This document shows, piece after piece, positions 49,810 through 62,489 of a stretch of DNA of 64,000 nucleotides. Made by a program: the position numbers and the translations under genes. The number at the start of each line of letters is the position of its first letter. Within the stretch, counting starts at the first letter, position 1. This DNA is from Nipponacmea schrenckii (Eukaryota > Mollusca > Gastropoda > Lottiidae): assembly GCA_030562195.1 (NCBI GenBank), contig CM060202.1, positions 3,038,001 to 3,102,000 of the forward strand, in the 5' to 3' direction. The notes under the pieces were generated by a model. That model had not been told where the DNA came from and made no database searches. It saw nothing but the letters and a program-made list of their open reading frames with translations.

Positions 49810-50659
49810 GAAGGCAAAGTCCCAGTTTGTTTTTTAAATTATTTTTTTTTTAATGATTTTTCTGCATTGTACTGCGCAAAAACAGGAGTAGCTGCTGCAC
49901 ATTGTACATTGCAACATTTCTTTATCTGTGGCAAATAAGCTAGTTAATATAAATTGAAACATTTTTGCAAAACTGGTATTTGCATTATATTTGTATTCGT
50001 GTATTGATTTTCTTTGGATACCCCATATAATTTCCAACATGTTAGCACTTCAGAACATTTGAAATTCGAAAATTTGTAGCACACATTTTCAACCAAATCT
50101 TTCAAATTTTGAGATATTTTTTTGACTTTATTTGTGAGATTGATTTAAACTTTTTGACAAATTTAAAAGTAAACAAAATGTCAAATTTTTTGCATCACTT
50201 CCTGTTTGCACAGGAAATTAATTTTAACTTATGGTTAAAACTTCCAGTGTAAAGGATAAATGTCAATGGAATGTATGTCGATCGGTGGCCATTGTATCTC
50301 TCCAGCCGAATAAACAATAAAATCTGATTTCAGTGATGTTTGCCTTTCTGGTAGCTTCAGTCATTGCAATAAAAACTGTTAGAGCCTATTTTTTTAATTT
50401 CACTTTTGCATTTTTGAAAAATCAATTTTTTTAGTTTAGAGTCTTACATTTCAAGAAACTTCAGCAGGTAAATTTCATTGACCTTGGCTATTAGCTGATC
50501 TATGATATTTGACTTGGCATCTACTTCCGGTTTCATAGCTGTTCAAAAAGAGCCAATTTGCAACTTTTGGCATTTGATTTAATTTATCTAGAAAGTTAAT
50601 TTTTCAGAGTCTCTTGCCACAATAGCAAAGTCTCACTCTGTGCCACAAGTGACTCTAGT
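49810..50659 (+). mobile_element. Helitron-like element, copy 3 (shortened)
   Basis: It starts with GGCAAAGTCCCAGTTTGTTTT-type sequence as in copy 2. It keeps ATCTACTTCCGGTTTCATAG near 50519 and ends with GCAAAGTCTCACTCTGTGCC, a weakened CAC-AA-GTG hairpin and ACTCTAGT (CTAG 50655-50658). It is much shorter than copy 2, and the DR1 sites are lost. Confidence 0.55.
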
Positions 50660-51456
50660 ATATTTTTGGGTTCTAAACAGATGTTTTAATCAAATTCATA
50701 TCACTTGTTTAGATCACTGTCTGAAACAGGCTTACATGTTTGCAATGAAAAAGATAATTTCTTTATGTTCTATCCAACCCAAACAATTAGATATGTCTTA
50801 GGCTTCTTTGATTTTAATTTATGTGCTTTCTTTCTTTTGATATTTCTTTTTATCACTATATTTTCATAGTCCAAGTCTGTCTAGAATGCTGAAGGTCTTC
50901 AACTTTTCAAAAGTGTTGTCACTTAATTATTTTACAGACAGCCATTGATAGAATCAATTTAATAGATAAAAATAAAATATATATATATACTAAAGAAAGC
51001 CTACATACAGACAATCTAACCTATATCTTGAGGCTTAGCTTGATCAAAATAAATAGAGTTTAAAACTAACTGACAGCTTTCAACATTTAAAAGGATTTTT
51101 TCATCTTTTCTTATCCTTTCAGGTTTACATATATCATTGCTTTTTATGTCTCAATACCAATTTCCCGTAAATGATATTAAGGAACATAGCTAGGAATATC
51201 TATAGCTTTAGTCCGTTGAGGCATGATAGGCATTTGCCAGACACATCATTATAAAATCTCAGGCATATTATCATAAAATTCAAAGAATATTATGTCATTA
51301 TGAAATCTCAATGCCTCAATACAAATTTTTTATGCCCACATGAATATGTTCACCAAAAAACTAATAATAATGATTGAACATCCAAACCAATCATGAAGAA
51401 GATAATGGTGATCACAGTTTAAATTAAAAAGCTGGATTCTAATGACAGGATACAAA
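50660..51456. other. Non-coding stretch, nothing recognised
   Basis: AT-rich. A TA dinucleotide run is near 50980-50990. A phrase near 51330, TGCCCACATGAATATGTTCA, resembles the end of the CACAT..ATGTG repeat family. Confidence 0.45.
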
Positions 51457-51616
51457 GTGAGTCAAATCCAAATTAAAAAACACTGTCATATAAAACATAT
51501 TTTTCCAACGTTTCCCTCTAATACAATAGAGCTTCTTCAGGGAGGGCTAAATACAAGATGAAGAGAGAAAGACTTTTTTTTATATGACACTGTTTTTTAA
51601 TTTGGATTTGACTCAC
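51457..51616. repeat. 160-bp near-perfect inverted repeat element
   Basis: Arms 51457-51495 and 51578-51616 are inverted copies matching at 38 of 39 positions, starting GTGAGTCAAATCC. The 82-bp loop contains, on the minus strand, CTGAAGA (51534-51540), a 5-bp helix and GAAAC (TTTC at 51511-51514). These are hammerhead-core elements, since CUGANGA permits this variant. The right arm abuts the CACATGAATATGTG start of the next repeat. Confidence 0.75.
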
Positions 51617-51900
51617 ATGAATATGTGGACGTATATTGTCGTCGGTCTGTCGGTTCGTCAACATTTGTTGTAGACACTATAGAAGCTACAATTCTTTATT
51701 GATTTTGATAATAATTGGTATGAGCATTAGAATTGATAAAACTGTTGTGAAGTTTGATTTTATTGCCCCTGTCTGTATATTTGTGGCAGACATAATAAAA
51801 GCTACAATTTTCAAACAGATTTCGATGAAACTTGGTGTGAGCATTGGAATTAATAAGGCTACGAAAAAAATTTTCAATGAATGTTTTTTGAGTTGTTTCC
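51614..51900 (+). repeat. Dispersed repeat, forward copy of the 20.2-kb type
   Basis: It starts with the hairpin CACAT-GAAT-ATGTG (51614-51627) and GACGTATATTGTC. Two units follow with 'GAAACTTGGTGTGAGCATTG' and 'GAATTGATAA' or variants. The same start occurs at 20223 and inverted at 18979-18992. Confidence 0.65.
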
Positions 51901-54900
51901 CAATTTATTATTCAAATTCAATTCTGCCAGTGGGCGTATTTTACCTTGCCTGGCAAGCTTTCTTCTGTTAATCTTATGAAAGTATGTTTTAAAAAACTCT
52001 AATGTATATTTTAATATAAATAAAATCCCATAGTATGACCACATCTTAGTCATATTATAAAACTCCACGACAGGCATAGAATTATTATTGTAATGTTTTT
52101 GACTTGTTGCCCTTAGTCAAAACACACCAAAATTTGTTTGTGAATGCTGACAAGACTACAGTATTCATCTGACATTTGTGTGATCATCTCTAACTACAAT
52201 ATATTTGTTTATTTGGATTCTACAATTATTTAATCGGAGTAGTCAAGTTAATGCACTTTTTATCTGATTTCAGTTTTGTATTGTCTTATTTGTTTTCTGA
52301 TTTTGTTATAATAGTTAATCAGTTTTGTATAGTCTGTTATTTATTGTTAAGTTAATGATCACCATCGATTAATCACCAGAATCTCTAAGGACTCTAATTC
52401 TCTGCTAGGCAAACTTTGTAATGGAATATTTCATGAAGAGCATCAATTCTATATCTAGTTTGGTTCTATCACTAAGTATTGTGAACAAACTTCTAATTTC
52501 AAATTGTTATGGTAACCTTGTTGAACTTTGTTAATCTAACAGTCAGAAACTCTTTAATACCTGTTTTTCAATTAAAGTAACTCAAAATCTTCAAAATGAA
52601 AATTTTTCTTTATTAGATATATTTTTATTGCAAAAAAACATCCAGATAATAAATCATTATTGCTTGAATTAATAATGATATGAAATATTTGGCCTACAAA
52701 CACAATTGCTGATCTGTTTGACTAAAGAGATTGGAGTTGTTTATTGACATATTTTATAGATTAGATTATTAAAACTGTTGACAGGTTTCTGACACTAATA
52801 TTAATTATACTCACCATCTTAATGTCATAGTGTCATGGTCAGTGTCAACTTAGTTATTTTCTTTGGTTCATCATACTTTTATTGCTGATAATACTAATGT
52901 TTCATTATTGTCAAAAGTTTACTAATTTTAAATTATAGAAATAATGAGATTAACCTACTCCTAATAAACCCAAATATCTGATATTTTTGTTAAAATTGTG
53001 AATTCATTGAATATTTGTTTCTAAAAAGTATTAGTAATATATTCCTTATAAACAAGCCATTAAACAAATTTACTAAAAGGGATTGTGAAGAGATTATCTA
53101 AAATTTATGCTTGTATCACATAAGTCCATTGCAATTAGTGACCTCATCAAACACTTAGTTTTAGTGGAATTGCAACAACATCTGATTGAAAATTAGAAGG
53201 CGCAAACTGATGTTTTCAGTGTTCCTAATAAACAATAAGTATTTCTTGTATATTGATATTGAAGGATGTTTAAACACCTACAGCAAATGTGATCTAATAC
53301 TGAACTCTTAAATAACAATAATATTCATGTTACCAGTTGTTACTTCTACTAAACTTTGACCTTAAAATAACCTAAATCAACTGATATATTTACTATTTAG
53401 CTGCATTCTGTGTGTACATATTAAGTACCTGCATCATGTTAGAAAAATGCATGACGAGTGTGTGTTATCATTTACAGTTGGAGAAACCATTTGACTATAT
53501 CTACAAACTTTGTCTACTGTTGGGTGGGATCTGTTACACAAGACATTTGTCAAGGTTTTAGACTTCTACCCTATTTATTTAAAATGTCATCAAGGTGGGT
53601 TGAATAAACTACGACACTGAAATGTGATGAACATGATAGATATAACATAATATTATATACTTAATGTATCTGATGATCCAAAATCATTCCTGGCAATCTG
53701 TATTGACCCATAGCTTCCTGTATTGTAGCTTTAGTCATACATAGTAGTACTTGTAAATTTCTGTTCTGCTTTAGTCCCTAGCTGGTATTATGGATTTCAG
53801 TGGTCAATCATATTTAATCTTTATTGGAACCAGCAGGGTGATCTGTGAATGAGTGTTAGACATTAAACTGGTGTGGCTTTCTGTTACCTTTCTTCTGGAG
53901 ACTTTATATTTTGGTTTTATACATGTTATTACTGTTATGTTGTTGATCAGTATGGAAAACCTTGTATTTAAATTGTATGAGAATATTGCTAGGTAAAATA
54001 ACAGAGAACAAATCATGTTTCTTTTTAAATCTATCATATCCCTGTAAAGATGTTCAAGTCATTTTAAGCCTGAGATAAGGACTAGGTTTTTAGAAATTAT
54101 TTTTCAAAACATCTTAGCTGACAAACAACAGATTGTGAATTGAGAGTAGAAAATAGAGATAGAGACTCCTGGTTAGTTAAGTATTTAACATTTTGTTTCA
54201 ATTGAGATAATTTCAACAGGATTCAAAACATGAGTGAATAATGTAAACATTACAGGGTGATAGTAGAGGGTGAGAGGTAGAGTATCAAGTACAACTTGTT
54301 TTAAAACTCTGCTCACTCAAGGCTCCATTTGAATACATGAATATCTAGTTAAATGCCAGTGAAACTTGAATCAGCTTACGATTTATTTTGTCAACATTTT
54401 GTCAATATGTAAACATTTTTACTTTAAGATTGAGTTAGTGCAGCCCAGGAAAGAATAAATTGTAAAGGCCAGTTTACTCACTAACCAGAAGGTCCAAGGT
54501 TTGATCCCAATTTAGATGAGATAATACCTGAAACAGTACCGGTGACAATCAAACAATCCATTAGAACCAACATGTTGATATGTATATTAATTATCCTTTT
54601 CAATATTTTAATATGGATTGGAGGATGGAGGACATTTAAGGTTGCTGGAATGTTAAATTAGTTCTGTATAACTTTAAATTTGTCATTTCATTCTTGTCTT
54701 CACAATGACAATCACTTCCTTAAACATAATTAACTTTAATGAAGATAGCTTGACAAATTTACTTTTGAATATGAAATTGGTGAAAAAACTACAATGATGT
54801 CTAACATGAGGTGATAATTATGGTATAAATACACTCTTCTTTAATACATTGGAAGATAACATTACACACAAGTTACATATGATGTTTATATGATGTTATT

Positions 54901-55396
54901 AGCAAAAGAAAGTTCATGTTTTAAAAGCAATTTATTTTAGTAACAAGTAGTCTCGAGGATTTTTAGTTCTAGGAAATTACAGTGTTTCTGGTGTTGCATA
55001 TGTTTTACTTGATTTTTGTTTCACCATTCATACTAAAGATGCCTATCAATCTTGGTGTAAAGTGAGTGGGTCTAGGTGGAACGTGAGAGAGAGTCTAGGT
55101 TGGAAAGTGATTCTAGGTTGACTTGTAGAAGAACAATCTTGCAGTTTGATAGAACATTATTCAATTATTCTAAATACTGACCAATAAAGCATATGATATA
55201 TTTATGAAAAATAATTATTATATTTCTTGATTAATCAGTGGCTTCATACTTATAATCCGTCTTTATTCTCTTAATTATCTTTGATGTGTTAATCTTACTT
55301 TATATCTATTAACTCTTTTCATGGTTTCACCTATATATCTGAATGTTATTCATTGTTTTCATCCTAGTATAGAATAGATGTTCAGTTGTTAATTCA
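51901..55396. other. Long non-coding stretch
   Basis: No convincing exon or conserved ORF was seen. The sequence is AT-rich and without repeats that I could match elsewhere in the window. Confidence 0.45.
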
Positions 55397-56288
55397 TTGA
55401 TCGTTGTTAAACCCATTGATCAAGATCCTAGGCAACGGATCATTTCGTTTAGCTTTCTCAACGAAAGCGCGGACATCGCACTTGGCAAAGACACCCTCCT
55501 CGGTAGAAAGTCGAAGATGGTGATACCACAATTGTTCAGACCGATGCGTTGTGTATCGCATACCATCTGCTTACTCTGAGGAGGAACTGTCAGAAGACCT
55601 GCATGGAAGGGGGTATAACGTCTCTAGTGTACGTCGAGTCAGGGAAGGCGCCGAGGACGGGACGGTAGTTCTATCGTTCCCGAAAGGGCAAATTCCCAGA
55701 CAAATCGGAATCGTCTATCTGATTCGAAATACCTACCCCTGAGTGGACGGGGTCCGCCGCTGCTACAAACGTCAAAATTTTGGACATCTTGGCAAACACT
55801 GCCGAGGGATCCAAAAGTGCGGCAAATGTGGTGGCGTGCACTCCACGGATGCATGCAAGGCACTGGAAACGAAATGCGCCAATTGTAATGGAGGGCATAT
55901 GGCGGGAGACCCCAAATGTCCGAAATTACAAAAGGTGAAACACACGCTAATGGTTAAAGCTAAGATGGCTATATCCTTCAAAGAGGCAACAGCTCTAGTT
56001 AAGATTCGGGATGACTTTGAGGCAACGAAACCCAAGAAGAAAGATCATTCTTCGAGGTTGGAGAAACCGAAAAAGATCACTCCAGTATTCGAGACGAGCG
56101 TCCCCCCAATGGTGTCAACGGGGCCAGGATTCACACCAGTGTTTCGGGATGCAGACAGTTTCTTAAACTTGATGCTGGACGTTGCAGAAATTGCTGCAAC
56201 AGCTGCTAAATCAGACGAAGGGTACGACAAGCGCAGAGTTAGTCCCAGCACATCGCTCTTTACAGAAGAAGGACAGATGAAGCCATAA
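55397..56288 (+). pseudogene. Decayed non-LTR retrotransposon ORF1 (gag-like, zinc knuckles)
   Basis: It reads as a gag-like protein in two frames. The first (55397-55576) breaks by frameshift near 55550. The second continues to an in-frame TGA at 55740-55742 and then runs open to TAA at 56286-56288. It has the typical order: an RRM-like region, an IGYL/IVYLI-type strand, then three CCHC knuckles around residues 6-60 of the last ORF. Knuckle 1 (CYKRQNFGHLGKHC) has Arg in place of its second Cys. Knuckles 2 and 3 (CGKCGGVHSTDAC, CANCNGGHMAGDPKC) look intact. No endonuclease or reverse transcriptase follows. The segment is clearly richer in GC than its surroundings. It is followed by a purine-rich tract and AATAAA-type signals near 56560-56590. 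Confidence 0.82.
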
Positions 56289-56822
56289 GAGCACATCGCT
56301 CTCTGTAAGAAGAAAGAAGACAGTTACAGAAGAAGAATGAAGAATCAAGATACAGAAGAAGAACGAAGAAGGAGGATACAGAAGAAGCACGATGAGTAAA
56401 GATATAGAAGAAGCCATAGGAGCAGGTCGATCCTTACTGAATGTCCACGAAATGGCTTTGATTACTGAAGCAGACACCATACCTACCAGTCAGTCAGTCA
56501 GTTAATTCATTATGTAGTTTGATCTGCTCGATAAGAGGATACTTATTGAAACTTAGCAGTATCAATAAACAATAGTTGTAATCCATAAATAAAAACAAAT
56601 AAGGACTTCTTCTGTGTAACTAATCAATAAAATTATGAAATGGATTTTCTTTCCAAGTTTGGATGACTGAGTTTCAATCTTATATACAGTGGGTGGAAGA
56701 TTATAAGATCAATTCTAGAAGGCCTGCTTGTAAATGAAAAGTAATTAATATTGGGAAGTAAACCACAGTATAAGTCAGAGTATTGGTGTCAAACATTTTA
56801 ATTTAAGATCACAAAAAGTTAT
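56289..56822. other. 3' flank of the gag-like pseudogene
   Basis: A purine-rich run of GAAGAAGAA-type sequence (about 56305-56415), a (CAGT)n run near 56489 and AATAAA motifs near 56564-56592. It is probably the retrotransposon's 3' untranslated region in part. Confidence 0.45.
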
Positions 56823-56830
56823 GTCCAATG

Positions 56831-57610
56831 TAGGGATGGGTGATATTACGATATTTCGATATAAACCGGTATGAAAATTCTAGTAATCAAACGATATTGA
56901 AATAAAATTATAGCCGGTATATCGCCATACATATCGTCTAAGTGAAATATCACGATATTGTTAAAAAGAGTTGTCTCCCGTTAATATTTACCCCGTTCCC
57001 AATGTACGTATGATCATACCACAGTAATTTTTTTGTCGTTTTCCTGAATTATCATGTGTCATATATTTTATTTCATTATAATTTGTGTGTAAAAACATAG
57101 TATAAGAAAAAAAAAAAAACGATAAATCAGAAAAATTAAATAATTATGATTAAAGAATTTTACCCTGTTCCTAAAGGCATGTGTAACAATGTGTCAACAC
57201 TTTTTCCGGCATGTAAATTACCATTAGGCCTAAGCCGACACAAATTGATTTCGCTTTTGCAAACCTAACGGAATTGACGCTTCGCTGGCAAGACAAGTGG
57301 AGAATAATGCTGATGAAAGGCCTAACAATTCGCAGTTAAATCCACCAAAAAATTTTTGTACCACTTTCTCACCAAATCCTCCTTTGCTTTTAATTCCTGT
57401 GAGGATATATGTTAATATTAAATAATCCCATTCCCCGTCACCAAAATTATATAATTCACATGTCCCTCATAATAAGTGTGAAAATATTTATAGATATCGT
57501 GATTATATTGCTAAAATAGTTCAAGATATAATCGTCACAATATATCGTCATATCGTAATATTAAAATAAAAATATCGTGATATACAAAATTTCAATATCG
57601 CCCATCCTTA
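56831..57610. mobile_element. hAT-type MITE with perfect 8-bp target duplication
   Basis: GTCCAATG is present on both sides (56823-56830 and 57611-57618). The ends TAGGGATGGGTGATATT and TAAGGATGGGCGATATT (right end reverse complemented) form the inverted repeats. Subterminal ACGATAT/ATCGTGATAT phrases recur at both ends. At 780 bp it has no transposase ORF. The 8-bp duplication is diagnostic of hAT-type integration. Confidence 0.92.
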
Positions 57611-57618
57611 GTCCAATG

Positions 57619-58598
57619 TATGTGTTCTCATTCTTTAAAACAAGTTATCCATGTCTTGTTAGTGTCCTCTCTTTTAAATTAACAATGTCTTCAGCCATGC
57701 ACTAAAGTCATATTTCTTAACTGGACTATTATTTGTGTACAATAGTGTATTGACTGTTTATTTCTCTAGGGCTCTGACCTATCTAATGACTTGTCAGATA
57801 AATACTATCCATGGAAATTGTAAATGATATCGCAATTTTCTCATAAATACATTTCTTATCCCTTGATATTTTATCCTTAAAGGAATGTAATTCATGGAAA
57901 TAATATTTGGTTGAGCAGAAGATAAACCATGTTGTCTATTTGAATCATGTAATTAATATGTAAGGGTACTGTTTCTCCTCTGCAAAAGTAATATTGGGTT
58001 CTATCAAGTTAAATCCATATAACTTTAAGTTGCTTTTGGTAAATTAACTTGTATGGATATAACCAAAAGTTATCCAGAGGTAGATTCCACCTGTTTCATA
58101 TCAAAATAAGTTCATTTCAGCTTTACCTTTTGAATTTTGTATCAACACTTGTCAGCACCTATGCTATAACACTTCAGAGGCATACACTCAACAATTATTG
58201 GAGATATTGTTTTCCTCAGTACATTAAATTAAAATTGAGTTTTTGTAATGCCCCATTTTGACGTCATGCGTCCAAATTTTGTTACAGGGGCACTGTAAGG
58301 TGATTGTTTTATATGTGACAGGTCATGTTTCTAAAATTATAGATAACTTTATTTGGTATAGAAAGTAGCTTTTGGTTTAAACTTAAATTAATAATCCCGT
58401 TGAGTAGGACGCTTGCTTGCTTACTTGTAGATCCAGTAGATTCCAGCAAAGGCCAGTGAAACAAGTCGCTGGTGCTGACTTGAAAAAATTGTTTGTTGTT
58501 TGTTTCTGTAAGAAACCATAAACCTTGTGATACTGTGATTAAGACTGTGCACATTAAAGCTCATACTACCCTGAAATTTCTCAAGAAATACCAGTAAG
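57619..58598. other. Non-coding stretch, nothing recognised
   Basis: AT-rich. Open frames around 58.05-58.55 kb have no known domain. Confidence 0.45.
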
Positions 58599-59080
58599 GG
58601 CACTGTTTTACTTATGCACCCCCCAAATTCCCGTAAAACTATCGATTTGAAACTTGGCAGAGGGGTACTTATTTGTGTCCTGAATATTCACAGCAAATTT
58701 CAGACGATTCTGACCATTCTTTCTATTTTTCTTATATTTCAAGTTTTAAAATGACTAAAAATTGTTGTAAATTTTCAGATCAATATGTATACGTCAAACG
58801 GTAAAAAGCCATGGCATTTTTGTTAACTCAAACAAAAAAGATTGCGGCTATACTTGTTACATCCTAGTGAAAAATTGACAATTTTCGGTAAAAATGACCT
58901 GCAATTGAATGATATTACAAGGCGAGTATGACTATACAAAAGAGTTAAGTCCCCCTGCTATTATGCCGTTATCCAATTTATCAGAAGAAATTTTAGTCAT
59001 TTCAACACTTTGGAAAATAATTAAAAGTTTCAAATTGATAGCTTTATGGGAAGTTGGGGATGCGTAAGTAAAACAGTGCC
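58599..59080. mobile_element. CACTG-ended TIR element
   Basis: Inverted repeats of about 33 bp: the left begins GGCACTGTTTTACTTATGCA and the right, reverse complemented, GGCACTGTTTTACTTACGCA, then both continue into CCCC-rich sequence. CACTG ends recall CMC-type (CACTA/Chapaev) elements, but no matching target duplication was found. At 482 bp it is non-autonomous. Confidence 0.8.
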
Positions 59081-61988
59081 GGGCTTTCAATGGTAATGTT
59101 TCTGGCGTAGTGGCTTGTTCCAGTGTTTCGGGCCAGTCAGTTCTTGGTAAGAATCAGAACTTTAGTCCTAATGAATGGTATATGATGTACACCAGATGAA
59201 ATGTAGCCATTATGTGATAGGAATAGTGTGGTCTTGGGGTCGGGAACTATTCAATATAACAATGTTGATTACATGTAGTTAAATTACAAGAAACTTATTT
59301 GTTTAATCTAGCTTTATTATTTCATGAATTTGTTATTCAACACAGAATAAATAGATACCCTTTATTTAAATAAACAAAATATGTTTTATAAATTTGTATC
59401 TAAAGTTTTTGAGAAAAAACTTGTTGTATTGTAGTTCTGACAAATTTGATAGTTACAACAACAATTGTTATTGTGTTGCAAGAACTCTTCCATATTACTC
59501 GTAAATTTCTTTGTGGATTCATTGAGGGCATTACAATTGCTTGTATATTCAATAAACCAAACTGCTCCTTTTACATGCTGAATGTTCATATTAAAATCTG
59601 GAAGGTAAATTCATCAAGAAAGCTAATGTCATAAAAATTTGCACAAAAAAACCCACTTGACGTAATACTCTACAAACATGAATTAATCATACATGATATA
59701 ATATTAACAAATAGAGACTAGTAGTTGTATACTTGTACACATAGCTCCAGAATATTGTGCTCAAATTTATAAATTCTAAAATCTATCTGAAAGTAAATAT
59801 ATGAAGCAAAACTATCCAAGCTTATGTAAACTTTGTATTTTACAATTACACCCTGTTTTTAATCAACTACAAAAAGAATATTTTCAGGTATAATTATGAC
59901 ATTTCTTATCATGAAATAAAAAATTGCATACTGCCCCTTTAAGCAATTCTCTTAAATTAAATATACACTGTATCTTCATCATCTGAACCTGAGAAATTTA
60001 CAAGGTATGTGTAAGTGAGACTGTATAATTTCAACATGACTATAATAGATTTTAAAGTGGAAAGATCACACTTCATTCATTGACTTTTAACTTCTTGTAG
60101 AAATGTTGAATAGCTCTAAAAGCATTTTGTAATAAGTCAAGTTACTTCCTATGTCAATATGAAGAACCTGAAATCTGAGTGAAAATCTCTCATTAAAGAT
60201 TCATTCACTACTTTTTTTCCTCATTGAAAGGTGTCCATTGATTGGAGTAAGAAGAGATAGAGTTTATGTAGGTGTCAGGATTGAAATATCTGACAACTTT
60301 TAGTCTTTCATCTCTACACCTGATATATAGTAGCTTTGTATAATCAAACATAAATTCAATAGAAAAGAAGACAAAAATATCTGTTAGATCTGGTTCACAT
60401 CAAGTTATTTTCAAGGTAATGTTAGACCCCTCCAAGGGTAATTCAAGTTAATTGAATATGGATTTGACAGTTTCAATTTATTGTCTGTATTTAATATCTA
60501 TCATCTAAAACCATTAAGAGAAGTATACTTTGTCTAGGTATTTGATCTACCTTTTATATATCTTAATATGAAATAAATGCCTCACATTGTTTCAAAATAC
60601 TGGTTCAACGTATTCTATTTTGGGGTTTGATAAAAGGAAAATATATGTTAACAGGAAGGACTGTGGCTCAGCTAGTTTGTTGTCTGTTTGATCCTGCTGA
60701 CATTTATTATTATGACATTGCAATAAGTTTTAAACAGACTTCCTTGTCAGAAGCAAATGTAGCAAAGGGTTTTAGTTATTTCATTGAGACAACCAGCCAC
60801 AGCTTTCTATTAGAATTTGCCATTAGAGATCCCTCAAATTCTACCGTCATGCCAAAATCTATTCATCACACACTGTCTGGTGTGACTATTTTCATCAGCT
60901 CATTCTGGATTGGTAGAAAATGGATGTTAAACTTCATACATCCTTATAGTGGATTTTAATAGAAGTCTTATTATTTTTTGTAGTTTTCTTATATTGTTTC
61001 CAAACCAAAAAAGAGAAAAACATATGTACAGATTTAAAACACAACTAGTCCACTTTATTTTATAACAGAAATAGAAAGATAATGTAGCGATATAAGATTT
61101 GTACATTATTTTACAAGAGACAATCAATATAAATAATTGATTGTATTAGACAGTATATAAACCAGTTTATCTCAACATGTACAAATATCAAACAAGTATA
61201 ATAGAATAGTATGTTAGTTACTGATGGAAAATATCAGCAACCTGATTAGTCAAGTATATCTTTTGTGATCTTGTTTTATTCCCTTAACTTGTCAGCTTGT
61301 GATTCTTAACTTTTCTTTAGTCCCTGTATAAGATTCAAATCTCACACCAGGGTTGTAAGAAGATCCAAAAAACTGAGGGGGGCTAAAAAGAAAATGGGCC
61401 ATTGCATTGACTATGATTAAGAATATCACATGCACCTGATGCTGGCACCTTTTGGACCATTTTTGCTGGAGAGGGTTCCTTTCTGGCCTGAAATCTCTTT
61501 GATGTATAAGATGGTCAAGTTTAAATGACAAAAACATATGGATAAGAATCACTTTTAATATAACAAATTTACGACGTTTCGAACAGATTTCACTGATTGT
61601 TGTTAAGTACAATGAATAAGGAAATGTGGTTGTACATTATATTATATACATTCTTGTTTATATATTTATTCAAGTCAAACACATCCACACATCATGGTGG
61701 CCAAAAATGCATGTGCAAGCTCCTTAATATTTATATACTTGTATACATATTACATAACATGCTCATAACAAGTGGAGTATACAAACAGATGTATTTAAAT
61801 AAGGCTCTTGGGCTCTTATTCACGAAAATAAGGGGTGATTTGAAGGCTAAAATAAAGAAATTTGGGTTTAGTTACTGTAAAAATTAGGAAATTAAAAACT
61901 AATTTAGACAGTTTTAGACATTTAAATTGGTTACATTTGTCACTAAAATACACTTATCAGAGGTGAGAGATCTTCTTCCTCCAAATTC
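59081..61988. other. Non-coding stretch
   Basis: No accepted gene. The largest open frame (60627-60959, 110 codons, +) has no recognised domain. A sequence with ACGACGTTTCGAACAG at 61571-61586 resembles the GAAACGTC end of hammerhead-bearing repeats. Confidence 0.45.
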
Positions 61989-61992
61989 TTAA

Positions 61993-62485
61993 AGAGGCCC
62001 AGGCTTGATTTTTATGGGTCGTTTTGGGCCTTTGTTACATTTAAACAGTCCTCAGAAATATTCAAGCTCTAAGAAAATCGCAAAATACCTTGAAATATAC
62101 CTCAAACAAAAAATTTCACTTTTCATTTTTTTTCCGTGCTGTACGCGGCTGGTCTCCAGTCAGTCTGAAAATTGTGTGTCCTGTTGACAAAGTCTACAAT
62201 TGAAAAATGCGTTGTAGTCTATTTATATAGATGACCGCTATTGCACGACGGGAAGGATAACTCTTTTTGATTATCAAGACGAACCGTTTTCCAATATGGC
62301 GGGACGTTCGTAATTTCTTAGGACATTATGATTTTTCAAACACGGATAATTATGGATACACATGGATTTGAAGGCTCAAATTTCAAAGGTAAGCTCTGTA
62401 GACTATTTCTGATTAGCTAACCAAAAGATTTCATGTGTTTGAGGCTGTCGGATGATTGTCCGAAGCAAATAAAGCCTGGGCTCCT
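61993..62485. mobile_element. TTAA-flanked MITE family 1, copy 2
   Basis: This 493-bp element lies between TTAA at 61989-61992 and 62486-62489. Ends are AGAGGCCCAGGCTT and AGGAGCCCAGGCTT (right end reverse complemented). It differs from copy 1 (27365-27856) by scattered substitutions and 1-4-bp indels, pointing to comparatively recent activity. Confidence 0.88.
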
Positions 62486-62489
62486 TTAA

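Noticed and set aside
60627..60959. 110-codon open frame
   Set aside because: No recognised domain, no clear codon bias and no splice or promoter context. Similar lengths arise by chance in 64 kb.
62005..62187. 60-codon open frame
   Set aside because: It lies wholly inside MITE family 1 copy 2, and the matching frame is not maintained in copy 1.
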